Below are positions 20,481-33,476 of a stretch of DNA of 64,000 bases, in pieces. The stretch lies in NCBI GenBank assembly GCA_963681505.1, contig OY811971.1, forward strand, positions 15,425,338 through 15,489,337, given 5' to 3'. This stretch comes from Eunapius fragilis. Its lineage: Eukaryota; Porifera; Demospongiae; Spongillida; Spongillidae. Numbering within the stretch: position 1 is the stretch's first letter; each line of letters opens with the position of its first letter. Position numbers and translations under genes: made by a program. The notes beneath the pieces were generated by a model. It worked only from the letters and a program-made list of their open reading frames with translations. It was not told the DNA's origin and made no database searches.

Positions 20481-23190
20481 GCTACATTGATAAGGCTGCA
20501 GATGTTAGGATATACATTTTCATCAGCTGCGAAACGACATGAGGCTAGATTATCTGGTATGCTGCCTAATTCAGCCTTCTGTACCCAGAACTGCTTCCTC
20601 AACTTTAGCTCTGATAACAGAGAAGATGGTGAAGGTAGATCAATTTCCCAGAATAATAATTTCTTTTGCAGTTCAAGAATCATATCTTCCTTAACAATTA
20701 ATGATGGCACAAGAGCAAATAAATCCTTTCCTACTCTACTTTCGATTCTACATCAAATCTTGCTAGCAGCTGTTGTTCCAAATGATCAACAAAAGGTATA
20801 GCCACATTAGCACGAATATAATCCTCAGCTGTTGCACCATCAGCCAGTGCATTACCGCGGTAAATTTGTCTTCCTGCAATGCGTGGCATAGATATTTCAC
20901 TCCCTATTTCATTTGCAATCCTTGTAGCATTCACAAACCAGTCATGAATTTCATTTTTGATATTTTTTCTAAGTTCTTTTACATTATCAATAGTACTGTC
21001 TATCATATTATAGGCGTGCACAATATCTTGGTCTTTCTTTTGCAATTTTGCAGCAATAGGCTTCACTTACTCAAGAGTATTTTTTCAACTAAAAATGCTA
21101 TGATGTGCTGGGCAGATTTCAAAACATGCAAAAATCCTTGAGCTTTAACTTTGGTGTCAGAATCCCAATCCCAACCATCTTGTACATGTTACTCTGCATA
21201 TACAGAAGGATTAATGATTGCCTCATAGCAGCAGCAAACATAGAAGTACAATTCGTAGAAAGTCTCATAACATGTATGTCTTTCTACCCATCTTGTTTGA
21301 CATAGTCCTCGTAACTTTCTCTTACTAGATTCACTTCCCAATGCCTCCAAAATGTGTTCAAAAAATCTTTGTCGTTTTGGTGATGAATTGTAAAATAATA
21401 ATACTTCATTTATCACATCAATCATATTTCTAATTGATGGAACTAGCTATACTTAAATTAAGTACATGACTATTGCAGTGTGTGTATATAGCTAGTGGTG
21501 CAACTATTTTAATTCTGAATTGAACTCCTACTCTGTCTGAAGACATCGTACTTGCTCCATCATATGACTGCCCTCTGCATCTATTTATATCTATGCATGT
21601 TGTTTTGATGAAGACATGCTATGATGGCCTCGGCAATCTGTAGACCTGTGGCTCTTTGCAATTCAACAAAGTCAAAAAAAATTTCCCTAATTACATTGCC
21701 TTGAATAAATCGAAGGCAAACTGCTAAATTCTCTTTGTTGGCATTTTTATCGGTTACTTCATCTGCAATAATTGAGAATACTGCAGATTTCTGCATCAGA
21801 CATTGTGTGATCTCCTGACGAATGTAATCAGCAATTATACTTATTATCTCATTTTGGGTCGTCTTTGATGTTGCCATTGCATTTCTCTTTCCATGCTCCA
21901 GATGTTCTCTTAATACCTCATCATTTTCAGCCATAATGTGTAAAAGAGCTATGTAATTTCCTTTGTTTTCAGAATTGCTAATGTAGTCATCCCGGTGACC
22001 ACTCAATGTTACATTCTGCTTTCCACAAAATAAAATACCTTTAACAATTGATTTCAAAATAGCAAAGTTTTTGTCATATTTTTCTTTATTCATTATAGAT
22101 ATCCTGTATGGCAAGGTCACTTCTGGATTCTCAGCACTCGTGCAAAAATTCATGCCTTGCAGTACCGCATCATTATGATACTGAAGACCTTCATGCACAG
22201 TCAAGTAGCCATCCTTACCCATAACTTTCTTAGAATTTTGCATAGGTTGTGAGACTAGTACTCCTGGCTTTATTCGGGGATTTTATGGTGGAAATAAGAC
22301 ACAGTATTTACAATAAGCTCCCTGCTGTGATGGACTGTACACAAGCCATTTACATTTTTCTAGCCAAGAATGCTGAAAATGCAATTTAAACACTTTTCCT
22401 TTCTTACTATTCATTCTGGTTTGGGTGGATAATGAAAATTTTCTGTCAGGTACAAAGTGATGCTTCAAGTACATTAGTCGATCATGTGTTGAAAGAATAC
22501 CAGCTTTCCCAGTTGCAACATCACCAATATCATAGACCACTGATTGACTGGTTACTAGTGCTTGTGCTGGCACATGAGCAAATAAAAAATATTAGTCAGC
22601 AGCCAAATGAATTACAGCATATATACTTTAAATACCATGAGTCTATCTTAATCATATAGTATATCTCAAGCACAAATTTGTTACCTGCAGTTTCAGAAAT
22701 GTTTCCACTGATGCATGTTTCTTCAGTAGTACACCCTGTAATACCATGTTATAAATTAAAACACCAAATAACATGCCTAAGAGGAAGTACCAGCTGATGG
22801 CATGCCATCTTGTGAAGCAGAAGAACTACATCCTTCTGTGCTGCAAGTAGTGGATACAAATGTATTCTCTGCAATAAATGTTAATGTCATAAATTATGAT
22901 ACACCAGTATTTAACATGTACAGTACCAGATGATGTCATCACATCTAGTTCATCAGAGGAACTAGGCCTACAATCGCTGCAACCACTTCCTAAAATCAGT
23001 ATATGAACGTGCATTCATTGGCAACCTGCTATTTATCAACTTCTGGAACCGTGGGACGGAATTCTTCTTCTGAAAAATCATCAATTCCATCTATCTGCTC
23101 CTCAATATCACTGCTGCCTGGCCCTCTCATAGACTCTGCCGTCACTGTGCCCAAGAAAAGCATCAGGTTATCGTACCAAGGCGCATCCGT
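20450..23190 (-). pseudogene. hAT transposase, DUF4371/ZMYM type, multi-exon, lacks C-terminus
   Basis: Minus-strand pieces in order: an acidic N-terminal exon near 23160-23040 (GSSDIEEQIDGIDDFSEEEF), small Ser-rich exons near 22990-22925 (CSDCRPSSSDELDVMTSS) and 22860-22780, a TTF-type finger at 22573-22283 (HSWLEKCKWLVYSPSQQGAY then CKYCVLF), DUF4371 at 22243-21581 (FSIIADEVTDKNANKENLAV), then GLCQTRWVERHTCYETFYEL at 21425-21189, ROIYRGNALADG-like text at 21066-20731 (GRQIYRGNALADGATAEDYI) and SLLSELKLRKQFW at 20710-20480. The hATC dimerisation end is missing: the gene stops at the hairpin at 20480. Gaps between pieces are a mix of probable introns and damage. It cannot make a full transposase. 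Confidence 0.8.
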
Positions 23191-23410
23191 TAGGTGATCG
23201 AGACGAAAGCAACTTGATACGTCATTTACAATTGTGCAAGCGAACAGCAGATGAGCTCACCTCTCGCTCGTTTGCTACTTGTAGGGAAAAATGCCAAAAT
23301 TGACGTTGATCGTTTCATCGCGCGCGAACTGCTGACAATAAGACACGTGGGGTACAATATGATATTCATAAACAGTGCACGTGATATAATAATATTCATG
23401 CTTGGCCCTG

Positions 23411-23442
23411 AGGGGGGGGGGGGGGGGGGTTACGACCCCCGG

Positions 23443-23475
<33 letters not shown>
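23411..23475. repeat. G run and C run palindrome
   Basis: A run of 18 G, then TTACGACCCCCGGAA, then a C run of about 28. This forms a snapback and may mark the left edge of the Gypsy copy or an inserted hAT-like end (CTGTATCCGCCACTGCGC follows). Confidence 0.7.
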
Positions 23476-23807
23476 TGTATCCGCCACTGCGCAGGGACAA
23501 GCATTTGCTCTGAACTCCAGGCGTTTAACCTCTTCACGACTCAAACGAATCGGCGAGTCGATAGAAGTGTCTACGGAAGCGTCGGTATCGGAAATCCGAC
23601 AGATGATTGAAGGCAAACTGCAGGACATGGGGCATGAACCTTGCAACGTACAAGTCATTGTACAAGGCGAAGGTGAGCATGCAGTATTGTACCTTTTGGA
23701 TGATAATGGAACTATAGATGATTTCGGTGTGAAACCGCGCGTCACGTGAAAGTCATGTGAAACTTCTTTGGAGGGCAAAACATTATAGAGACGTATGGTA
23801 AATTGTA

Positions 23808-24290
23808 ATGGATGGGCAGATTGCAAGCGAAAAGGAGCGTTACAAGCAAAAACTAGAGTCGGTGGGGCTGACACTAAGTGATGTCCCTTTCATGAAGGAT
23901 AACGATCATCGTTTCAGCGATGATATGACGTTGTGGCCGCGTATGGACTATGGCCATATCTTTGGCTATTTCATCAATCGCCCGGGAACTTATACTCTAG
24001 AGCAGCTGTTATCTTGGAAGCAACTTGAAGCCTACAACTACTTTGAATCGGGCTTCGTGAGGACTGTGTTTGCAATGGGGTTCGGCCAAGGGGACCAAAA
24101 GTGCTGTTTGTTAAAAGCCAAGTTTAACCCTAGTCAACGCACTGCAGACCAGCCCACGAAGCGTGGATCATTGCGCGGTCATCTGGCTTGGTCGTGTCCG
24201 CCCACTGCACTTGCATGGCAGGGCAAGTTAAGCTTTTTTTCCCAAGAGTGCACGCACGATGACCCTCTAAAGCTGAAGAACGCCTCTCCT
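23808..24290 (+). pseudogene. SWIM-zinc-finger/YqaJ-type protein, N-terminal part
   Basis: From the ATG at 23808 the frame encodes LWPRMDYGHIFGYFINRPGT and LSWKQLEAYNYFESGFVR, phrases typical of large animal transposon-borne proteins that continue into a SWIM finger and a YqaJ-like exonuclease. The SWIM half, AHEAWIIARSSGLVVSAHCT then CMAGQ, follows at about 24148-24230 but one base out of frame. The YqaJ nuclease itself is absent. Host-like and transposon-borne copies of this family both exist; here it sits between inverted repeats. Family assignment is from motif memory. Confidence 0.6.
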
Positions 24291-24683
24291 TTTCGCTTTC
24301 TTCAGCTTCAATCATCTTTCTTCTATGCTCCACTCTTGTTTTCCGCGCTTTCATTGCCATCGCATCCTTCCTCTTGGCATCCTTGAAGGGGAATAGTGTA
24401 AGGACATAGTCCACGTTACTGGGTTCGTCAACATGCAGGCTTGCCTACAATAAAAACAAATGACTCCCTCACTCAATTGTGACTTCCACACTTGTAACTA
24501 ACCTGACACAAAATGGTCGCCACAGATTCGCGAGTACTTCGAAGGCTGCCAATCCTCTCTACGGACCGCTTGAATCCACCTTCGTAGTCTGCCTTCATTT
24601 TTGAATGGAAACCGATGGAAACCTAGGCCCAAACGCTGACCACCACGATTTGTACAGCCAAAAGCACAGCAACTCAATACCAT
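24200..24683 (-). pseudogene. THAP-domain protein, two-exon fragment
   Basis: From the ATG at 24683 the minus strand encodes a THAP zinc finger: CCAFGCTNRGGQRLGLGFHR, then FPFKNEGRLRRWIQAVRRED and ICGDHF, with the C2CH ligands, the HRFP motif and the invariant Trp present. A probable intron separates it from 24414-24200, which carries a basic, charged stretch (KARKTRVEHRRKMIEAEESE). The partner domain that would follow in a THAP transposase is missing. The THAP finger would bind the element's ends. Confidence 0.75.
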
Positions 24684-27600
24684 TTCACGTACATGTTGCC
24701 CTCCACATCAATTATTCATCGTTTTAGGTCACGCGTTTCCAGGGGAACGACTTCACACCGAAATCATCTATACGCAAGATTAATGGCGGAAACCACGAGG
24801 TCTTGTCACGTGATGGTGGGAATGAGTTAGTTGCGGGGGTAGGAGTAGAAAGGCCTAGAGCGGCCAGCGAAGAGCAGGACGCGACTAGTGAAGGCCAAAG
24901 AGAAACTGTTTCTGATGACAAACCACAAAATAGTGGAGAAGAGCTGGAAGCGGAGCTGGAAAGGCTGAGAGTGGTTATTGAACAGCAGAAGGAAACCATT
25001 TCTTTTCTTGAAGGACAAAATGAAGCTATGACTTGGAGGATAGTCTGAGTGAAGCAAAGCTGACTATTACTACCCTGCTTGAGTCACATGAGAAAGAAGT
25101 AGAAGGTCTACAGGCAGAGATTGCTAGGGAGAAGCAGAGATCAAAGCGGTTTTGGAAGCTTCGGTGTGAAATGATGTTGGCATATGAGGAGATGCTTGAA
25201 GAGAAAGATGATGAGATAGCACTTCTAAAGACGAAACTGGATGCTGAACACTCCAGAAACATCAAAAAGATCTCAAATATGCACCTTTGCCAGTGAGCAG
25301 GTCTAGTAGTAGGAGCACGAGCCGAGAAACGAAGGACAATGATGAACAAGAGACAAGTCAAGTGGACCATGGTCGGCAAGTGCGAGGGAGGGGAAAGGCA
25401 CCACCTGTTGATCCTTTTACAGGTGAACAGCCAGATGTCCTTTGGGAAGACTGGTTGCCTACCTTCGAGAGAGCGACATGGAATGGATGGTCCGAATCGG
25501 AAAAGCTATTACAACTACCATGTCACTTGAGAGGGAAGGCCCTTCAAGAGTGGACTCTTCTTGGCACAGATGCTACCAAGAATTTTGGAACAGCCTTGGC
25601 TGCACTGCAAAGTAGACTTGACCCAGGTGGACCTGCTCTTGTGGCTCAGGATTTCCGCCACTTAACACAGCATAATGGTGAGAGTGTGGCAGACTTCATA
25701 CGTCGTCTGGAGAGTGTCTTTATGAGAGCATATGGTAAGGAGAAATTGTCTGCGGAGACAAGAGATGCCCTATTATATGGTCAACTACAAGAAGGTCTCA
25801 ATTATGACTTATTGAAGTCTCCAGCCGTGTCCGGAGCCCGCACTTATTAGGAGTTGTGCACCTCAGCCAGGAGTGAAGAACGACGGCAGAGTGAGCTATT
25901 GAGGAGGCAGCAGTATCACCAGCAGAGTTCGACCAAACCTTTGAAGAAGTCTGATGATAAGGATGATCTTCAGACTGGAAAAGGTGCCAGTCCAAACAGT
26001 AAACAGCAGTCTCAGGGAACAAAACCCACCTCAAGGAGTGAGGTATCGGTAGCAGGGAAACTTAGGCATTGCTGGAATTGTGACAGGGCTGGTCACTTTG
26101 CTAAGGACTGCAAGCTTCCTAAACGAGAAAGTGTTGGGCCTACCCACAAATCTTCAAGAACCAAGATGGTGAAGAGTGGAGATTTAGATGACCCATCTAG
26201 TTATCTGCAGACGAATCATTAGATGTCAAGGTTGTGCATGTCGCAGACCAAGGGAGTGAGCCCAAGTGTGTACAGGTGACGATTGGAGGTGTATCGTGCT
26301 TCGGCATTGTAGACAGCGGAGCGGATATTAGTATCATGGGTGGCAATCTGTTCAAGCAAGTCGCAGCTGTGGCAAGACTGCATAAGAGAGACTTTCAGCG
26401 ACCTGACAAAACTCCACAAGGCTACGATAGGAAACCATTTCACATTGACGGCAAGGTGAATCTCGACATCTGTTTTCAAGATAAGGCGATGAATACACCT
26501 GTGTATGTAAAAATGGATGCACCAGAGCAGCTGCTATTGTCGGAAGGCGTGTGTAGGCAACTTGGAATTATATCGTACCATCCAGAAGTGAAAGTACAGA
26601 AGAAATTGCACAAAAATGGACATTGTACTGTGCCGGCAGTTAGAGTGCGACTTATCCAGGATGTCCGAATTTTACCCTATCAGAGCAGTACTGTTAAGGT
26701 CAAATTGGAAGGTGTGCATCCGGTTCCCAAGAATGCACCTTTACTGCTTGAAGCTGATAGCACGTTGCAGGATGAACTGAACATGCACCTAGTGAATACT
26801 CTAGTCCTACCTGCAGAGGATGGCCATGTATTAGTTACGCTGGACAATTATTCTGGCATCTCCCAGAAAATAGAATCTGGAAGACAGATCGGGACAGCAC
26901 AGTCTGCAGAGGTGGTTGCTCACACGAAGAAAGGCTACAACAGAAGTTACGCTTTTTGTCTTTGGAGTGTTGTTAAAAAAAGTTGCAAGTCTTGATAATG
27001 AAGGGAGAAAACAGAAGATAAGGGAGCACATGATATCACAATTTTCAGATAGCTTTCTTTCTATAGAGGAGCAGGACAGGCTGTTATCATTGGTTGAAGA
27101 TTATCATGATGTGTTTTCTCTGAATGATGGGGAGAGAGGAGAGACAGATCTAGTTGAAATGGATATCAATACTGGAGACGCAGCTCCAACTAGGCAGGCA
27201 GCTAGACGACTCCCATTTGCAGTGTGGCAAGAGGTTGCACAGCAATTGAAAGAGATGCAGGACAGTAATGTGATTCAGCCGTCAAACAATCCATGGGCTA
27301 GCCCAAATGTACTTGTGCGCAAGAAGGATGGCACACTTAGAATATGCGTGGATTACAGAAAGCTTAACTCCATCACCATTCCCACTACCTAGAATTGATG
27401 ATCTATTGGACCAGCTAGGAAAGTCAAAATACTTTTCTACCCTTGACCTTGCTGCAGGTTTTTGGCAGATCAGAATGAGCAACTCGTCAAAAGAGAAAAC
27501 AGCTTTCATCACCCAGAATGGATTGTTTGAATTTCAAGTAATGCCTTTTGGGTTGACGAACGCTCCGGCAGTCTTCCAGAGGCTCATGCAGTGGGTGATC

Positions 27601-30196
27601 AGTGATCTAAACCCACCTGAGGGGCCAGACTTTGTGGGAGTTTACATAGACGATCTGCTGACATCCTCATGCACGTTCGAAGAACATCTTGACCACTTAA
27701 GCAGGGTCATGAGCAGATTACGAAGAGCTATTTTGAAGTTAAAGCTGACGAAGTGTCACTTATTAAGGCCCAGAGTGGAATACCTAGGTCATGTGATCTC
27801 ATCTGCAGGATTGAGCCCTAACCCAAAGCAAGTGGCCGCCGTCAGCAACTATCCTTAGCCCCAATTGTTGACTCAAGTGCGTCAATTTCTGGGGCTAACA
27901 TCATGCTATCGTAGATTTATTGGACAGTTTGCAAAGATTGCAACTCCTTTACATAACTTGACGAGGAAGGATGTCAGCTGGAAGTGGGATGAAGAGTGCC
28001 AGCAAGCATTTGAAAGTCTCAAGCAAAAGTTGGTACAGGCTCCAATCCTGGCTTATCCCAACTTCGAAAGGGACTTCGTATTGGAGATGGATGCTAGTGT
28101 GAAGGGGGTTGGTTCAGTATTGTTGATGATGGAAGGCTACATCCCGTCGCCTATGCTAGCAGATCCCTTTCAATTGCAGAGAGAAACTACAGCATTACAG
28201 AACTGGAAACCTTGTCGGTAGTTTGGGCTGTTCAGCATTTTAGGGCATACCTGTATGGGCACAATGTGACAGTGATTACGGATTATTCAGCTGTCAAGTC
28301 AGTATTGGAGACACCAGGTTTCAATGGAAAACATGCCCGATGGTGGTTGAAAGTATTTGGGTGTGGCATTTGGGCAAGTAAAGATTGTGTATCGATCGGG
28401 CCGTGAAAAAGCTCAGGCAGATGCTCTATCACGTAACCCAGTGTCATCGGCAGATGAAGGGCAAGTAGATATTGAAGCTCACGTGATGCAGACGTCTGCA
28501 CTTCAAGATACTGACATATCTGAACTCCTAGGCATGCCCCCTCAACAAGTAAAAAATAGGTAGACAACTTTCATTTGGAGCAGTGTAAGGACCACAAACT
28601 GAGAGAGCTCTGTGATTATCTGGAGCATGGTCTTCTACCTGAGAACAGCCAACGTGACGTTCAACAGCTGATGGGCAAAGCCATGCACTTCACCATTGTT
28701 GATCACGTGCTTTACTTTGTTGATTACCAGAGGGGAAACAGGAAACGGGCAGCTGTCCCTGTGCATCTTCAGGAGCAAATACTGCTAGAGAATCATGGTG
28801 GTACGATGGCTGGTCACTTCTCAGGACAACGCCTGTACAATGCTGTTAGTCGTCGTTGGTGGTGGGACACACTGTATCATGATTCCTTTGAATTCAGTAA
28901 GAACTGTGCGGAATGTGCTGTTGTGTCAGGTTATGGAAGGAGGAACCAACCACCCTTGCACCCTATCCCAGTACAACGACCATTCCAGATCCTGGGAGTT
29001 GATATTATGGAGCTACCAGTCACTGAAAAAGGAAACCGTTATGTTATTGTGTTCCAGGACTTTCTAACGAAGTGGCCCTTGTTATTTCCTGCCCCTGACC
29101 AGAAGGCTATCCGGATCGCAAGACTCTTGGCCGAGGAAGTCCTACCCTTGTTTGGTTGCCCTGAAAGTCTCTTATCAGATCGAGGAACCAACTTGCTGGC
29201 CTTAGTCATGCAAGTTGGTAGACAACTTTCATCACCAAACTCAACACGACTGCATATTATCCTCAGTGTGATGGCATGGTGGAGCGCATGAACTGAACAC
29301 TCAAGTCAATGCTGCGGAAGCATGTTGCAAAATTTGGTAGCCAGTGGGATCGGTATTTACCTGGTGTTTTGTGGGCTTATAGGAATACACCACATGAGTG
29401 GACTAAGGAAAAACCATCCTTCCTTCTCTATGGAGTTGACCTTAGATCACCCACTGAAGCAGCACTATTGCCGACTGAACAACTTGGAATAACTGAGATC
29501 AGTGATTATCGGGAAGAACTCATTCTGTCCCTTTCATCAGCACGAGAGCTTGCAGTCAGTAGTATCAAAGCAGCTCAACAGCGGTACAAACAGCAGTATG
29601 ACAGGAAGTCAAGATCTGTGACTTTTAAGTTAGGTCATTGGGTTTTAGTGAGGTTCCCTCAGGAGGAAACTGGCAAGCAGAGGAAGTTGTCACGACCGTG
29701 CCATGGGGCATACAGAGTCACTCAAATCTGTGACCCTGACATCACTGTAGTAAAGGTGCTTTTTCCTGATGAGGGCCCAATTCAAGTACATCAAAATAGT
29801 CTATGTCTATGTCCAGAGCAGCTACCTGCTGGATTTTACTGGTATGGTGGCAACCGAAAGAGTGCTAGTAAAGTCCCCAGGTGGGTGGGAAGGCTGTTAT
29901 CTCAAGGTGATGTTACTCCAGAGGTCTCAAATTCAGTTGATGGCCCAGATATTTTACTGGAGGATATGTGTAGCACAACCCTTCATGAAGCTACCCCAGG
30001 TGACACCTTGGATGAATCACATGTCTTGGATCAATGCAGTTTGAGTGATGGAGCGGTTTCAACATTACCTAGCGAAGAACCTACTGTCCACCCGGCCTCC
30101 TTGAGATATCGTTCAAGGATCAAGCCCCCTCAGAGGCGAAGGTAGCTGATTGAATGAAGAATTCGGGACGAATTATCAAAAGAAAGGGGGGAGTAA

Positions 30197-30584
30197 TGTA
30201 ACAATTCCATGAACTCAGTTAATTAACAGGCTTGCACATGCGCAGGGGGTTGGACATTTTTCTTGTTTTTGGATTGTACTCTCTGGTGTGTGAGTGTTGT
30301 ATTGCGCTACTTGTTGTGTAGTCTGAATAGCAACCACATTGTTACAATAGGATTGATCAATGATGGTGTAAAAAGCACAGAAACAAGAGTGACAGAAATT
30401 TGACTGGAAAATTGAAATAGGTCTCATCACACAACACGAGTGAATGATCCCCGCTCAATCTCACACATTTCATCTGTGCAGAGTGTCATTTAGGAGCACT
30501 CTGGAAGAATTTTTGTTTGGCGGATCTGACTGAGAAAGAGGATGTGTTAGTTAGGCAATGCAAATCACAGCTGTAATTGTTACA
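30197..30584 (+). repeat. 3' LTR of the Gypsy element (388 bp)
   Basis: Begins TGTAACAATT and ends AATTGTTACA, the usual TG...CA ends with a 10-bp inverted tip. It directly follows a purine-rich tract (AAAGGGGGGAGTAA) at 30183-30196. No second copy is seen in the window. Confidence 0.85.
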
Positions 30585-30958
30585 TATCACTGATCACTTT
30601 GAAAACTAACAAGGGGGGGTGAGGATGGGTGGGAGGGGGGGGGGGGGGGGCCGTGGACCATAAGGCAATACCAAATACGTCACTGTCTGGCACCCATAGC
30701 ATCAGATTATAACAACCCATCCATCCTGGATGAGCTGAAGCATTGCATGTGCTTGAGTTTAAGTCACACAATTGCCTTGCAAAGCATTGGCCAAACTGCT
30801 TATCATAGATTATTTGACTATTTTTTCATACCATTTTTTTTTTCAAGCACGCTGACAGCATAATATGAACAGCATAGTTAAGAGGGTGTGGCCACAGTCC
30901 AAAGGTGAGCCATATCAAATACTCCAGAACACACATGCATAAACATAGTCAGTCACAC

Positions 30959-31011
<53 letters not shown>

Positions 31012-31960
31012 ACCACCCCTTCACAATAATGCACATCTGTACATACAGATACACACAACCACTCATTCCTTGTCATGCTTGTCTGTTTATGGCTGACAAA
31101 CTGTGCCACTGTGTGCAAGTAAATATGCATAGCAGTTATTAGTGTGTCCCTCCACCTACAAAGAAAATGCTGCCATTGATCATGGGCAATAGCTGGCCTT
31201 GTAACTCGAACATAGTATCAATAATGCATCTGCAATATCAAAGAACACACTGCGCACATGTAATTTGTCACGCCTTGACTCAATACAGTTTATGACCATG
31301 CACAATTGGTTCACAACCCTCAATTGACTAACATGGCCTCCTTCCCATTGGATTCATTGATATGATGTGAGGACTCTGTATATCCAAGTCCAGTACACCC
31401 CTCTCCAGCAGTCAGTTGGGTGCTAGACCATGCATGCATGGCGTCCTGACAAGAGGGTTGCTACTGAATTGATCATCTTCCACATAGATGTTTTGCAATT
31501 ATTTACTTATTGCAGTGCTTATTTGCTTACACGCGGCCGCCAAATTTCTAACATCTAGATCTACATAATTATATTACACACTTCTCAAGCCACCATGCAT
31601 ATAATAATTTCTCCAACGACACATACGTATACGTACAGATCAGACATGCAAAGTACCTTCAATTCGATAAACGATGCTTTTAGAAAACCTGGCTATGCAA
31701 ATGAATTGATTAACACAAAAAGGTTGGCCCCCACATACTGACGCTCTTTATGTATACCATCCACCATTTCTGAAGAAAAAAAAAGTGGTGTACGGGTTGT
31801 TGAACCATAAAGGCTTTGAATGACGTAAATTGTTGACCAACCAGCTGTTTCATTTTCATTATTCGGACCATATATTGCAGCATAGCAGCCATCGACATCG
31901 ACGTCTCCAAATGTGGCAAGTGCACCCTGGTTTCAGCCAAACCTTTACGCCTACAGTACA
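30585..31960. other. non-coding; G run and (AC)n
   Basis: A G run sits near 30635-30651. An AC microsatellite occupies 30954-31008. A minus-strand open frame at 31961-31710 (83 aa) has no recognisable features. Confidence 0.6.
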
Positions 31961-32059
31961 CGTATAGAGAATAATCGGGATACGCCTATGCTGTTCTTCG
32001 CCCACGCTATATGTAATTCTTGCGTTGAATTAGCATACAAATCACATCCCATAATGATC

Positions 32060-32345
32060 CATCGATGATCAAAAGCTGTCGATTGTCAAAAGCTGTCGAT
32101 CGATGTGTGATTGATCGATCGCCATCGATCAATCAGCCATCGATACTCGATGCATCGATAGTCGATGCGTCATTAGTCGATGCATCGATCATCGATCCAC
32201 CTATCATCGATGGTCAAAAGCTGTCGATCGATGGTCAAAAGCTGTCGATGGTCAAAAGCGTCGATGGCTGAAAGCTGTCGATCGATGATCAAAAGCTGTC
32301 GATTGATGTCGATCGATGATCATAAGCTGTCGATAAATTTATCAC
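32060..32345. repeat. ATCGAT-rich satellite
   Basis: Irregular tandem repeats of GTCGATCGATGATCAAAAGC and shorter ATCGATCA forms. At least seven AAAAGCTGTCGAT-type units are visible in three sub-blocks. The unit contains GATC and ATCGAT palindromes. Confidence 0.9.
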
Positions 32346-33476
32346 ACATTTTTGACTCATTTGGCGTTCCATAAATAGGTGGCGTAGGGGGGGTTTTGAA
32401 GCTTTCTGTACTTCTAGCAGAGATTATATATAGAGGGATTGGCAACGAGTCACGTGCCCATTCATTTTCCGCGGGCGATCGTGTACGTGCTTGAAAACGT
32501 GTCGAAGTTTGCGTGCATCTTGGTGAATCAAAGGAATCACAAGGAAGTGGAGCACGGAAACGCAGCATGGAACTATAAATAAGTAGCCAAGACCAGGGCG
32601 CATAGAACTGTTTTAGTTAGGTAGATTTTTGTCGCGATTCTCAACATATATTCATTCGAATACGGCAGAACAGCTTTCTCGAATTTTGTGTACCTTTTAG
32701 TGTTTAGACGAACGATGTCAACGACTTATTTCAAGTTACTTATTCAGACTACATAAATTCCCTTTGCATAGGAGTATTTTGGGGTCGCTCTACTGCTTGT
32801 TACGTCCTTATTACGTCCTTACCATAAGATTGGAGGTCTCGAACTTGTGTACCTCCCGTATCTCAATCCTACTGAATGTTGGTTTTTTATGTCCTTTTTT
32901 GATGTTTTGAGTACTTACCTTTTTGCATGGCTATATTTTATGGTAACATTATCGCCGGTTTTTCTGTATACTAGTTCGCTGTAAAAATGGGGAGGAAATT
33001 GAACTATTGGTGGTTTCTCCTTAACCGGTGCGTGGGTCGAAAGGTACAAGTTTATTAATAAGACAGGGATTCAAAAATCTAAAGGACTACGAAAGAAACT
33101 ATTGTAATTGCGTACTTTTCTTTTTGTTATCTTGTTGTGCGCGATGCGCTACAAATACAAATTCCAACATGTCCGTATAAGACCGTTTTCGGTAACAGAC
33201 AGCGGATAGACCGCGTTAATTGGTATTGATTGCACTCGTTGCCAATCTCTCTATATACTATCTCTGCTTATAGAAGCGTACTTACAGCCCTGTATATGTG
33301 ATGATTAAATTATGACATGTTTCGACGAGGACGATTGTCTAGGAAACGCAAGTTCGAGCACAAGAGGCGCCAATGCAGTGAATTTACAGTCTCCATTGGG
33401 ATTGATATTTGGAAGAATACCAGGAGGGCCCATCTGCAGCAGCAACTGAGTGAAGTAATTGTTGTGCTTCCTCGAG
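32346..33476. other. non-coding, nothing recognised
   Basis: AT-balanced unique-looking sequence. Open frames are short and lack splice or domain support. Confidence 0.4.

Larger units (their letters stand above)
23713..24772. mobile_element. small element with convergent SWIM/YqaJ and THAP pieces
   Basis: The 21-bp sequence TATAGATGATTTCGGTGTGA(A) at 23713-23733 is repeated inverted at 24752-24772, and subterminal GGAGGGCAA blocks are also shared. Between them, a plus-strand gene start (23808) and a minus-strand THAP gene (24683 inward) converge near 24200-24300. It lies inside the 5' part of the Gypsy element. I see no clean target duplication. It looks like an internally deleted derivative of a larger two-gene transposon. 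Confidence 0.6.
23480..30584 (+). mobile_element. Gypsy (Ty3) LTR retroelement fossil, 3' LTR only
   Basis: Parts in order: a small N-terminal module at 23490-23715 (RLKRIGESIEV), tentatively part of gag; a coiled-coil and gag region 24780-25850; a CCHC zinc knuckle near 26070-26110 (CWNCDRAGHFAKDC); protease near 26300 (DSGAD); reverse transcriptase 27.1-27.9 kb (YIDDLL); RNase H 27.9-28.4 kb; integrase 28.6-29.5 kb with its HHCC finger; a tail to 30145; and one LTR. The PR-RT-RH-IN order and sequence phrases are Gypsy. No 5' LTR is found, and the left edge is uncertain. The copy is broken in roughly a dozen places, so it is an old, dead element. A THAP/YqaJ element is inserted in its 5' part. 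Confidence 0.85.
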
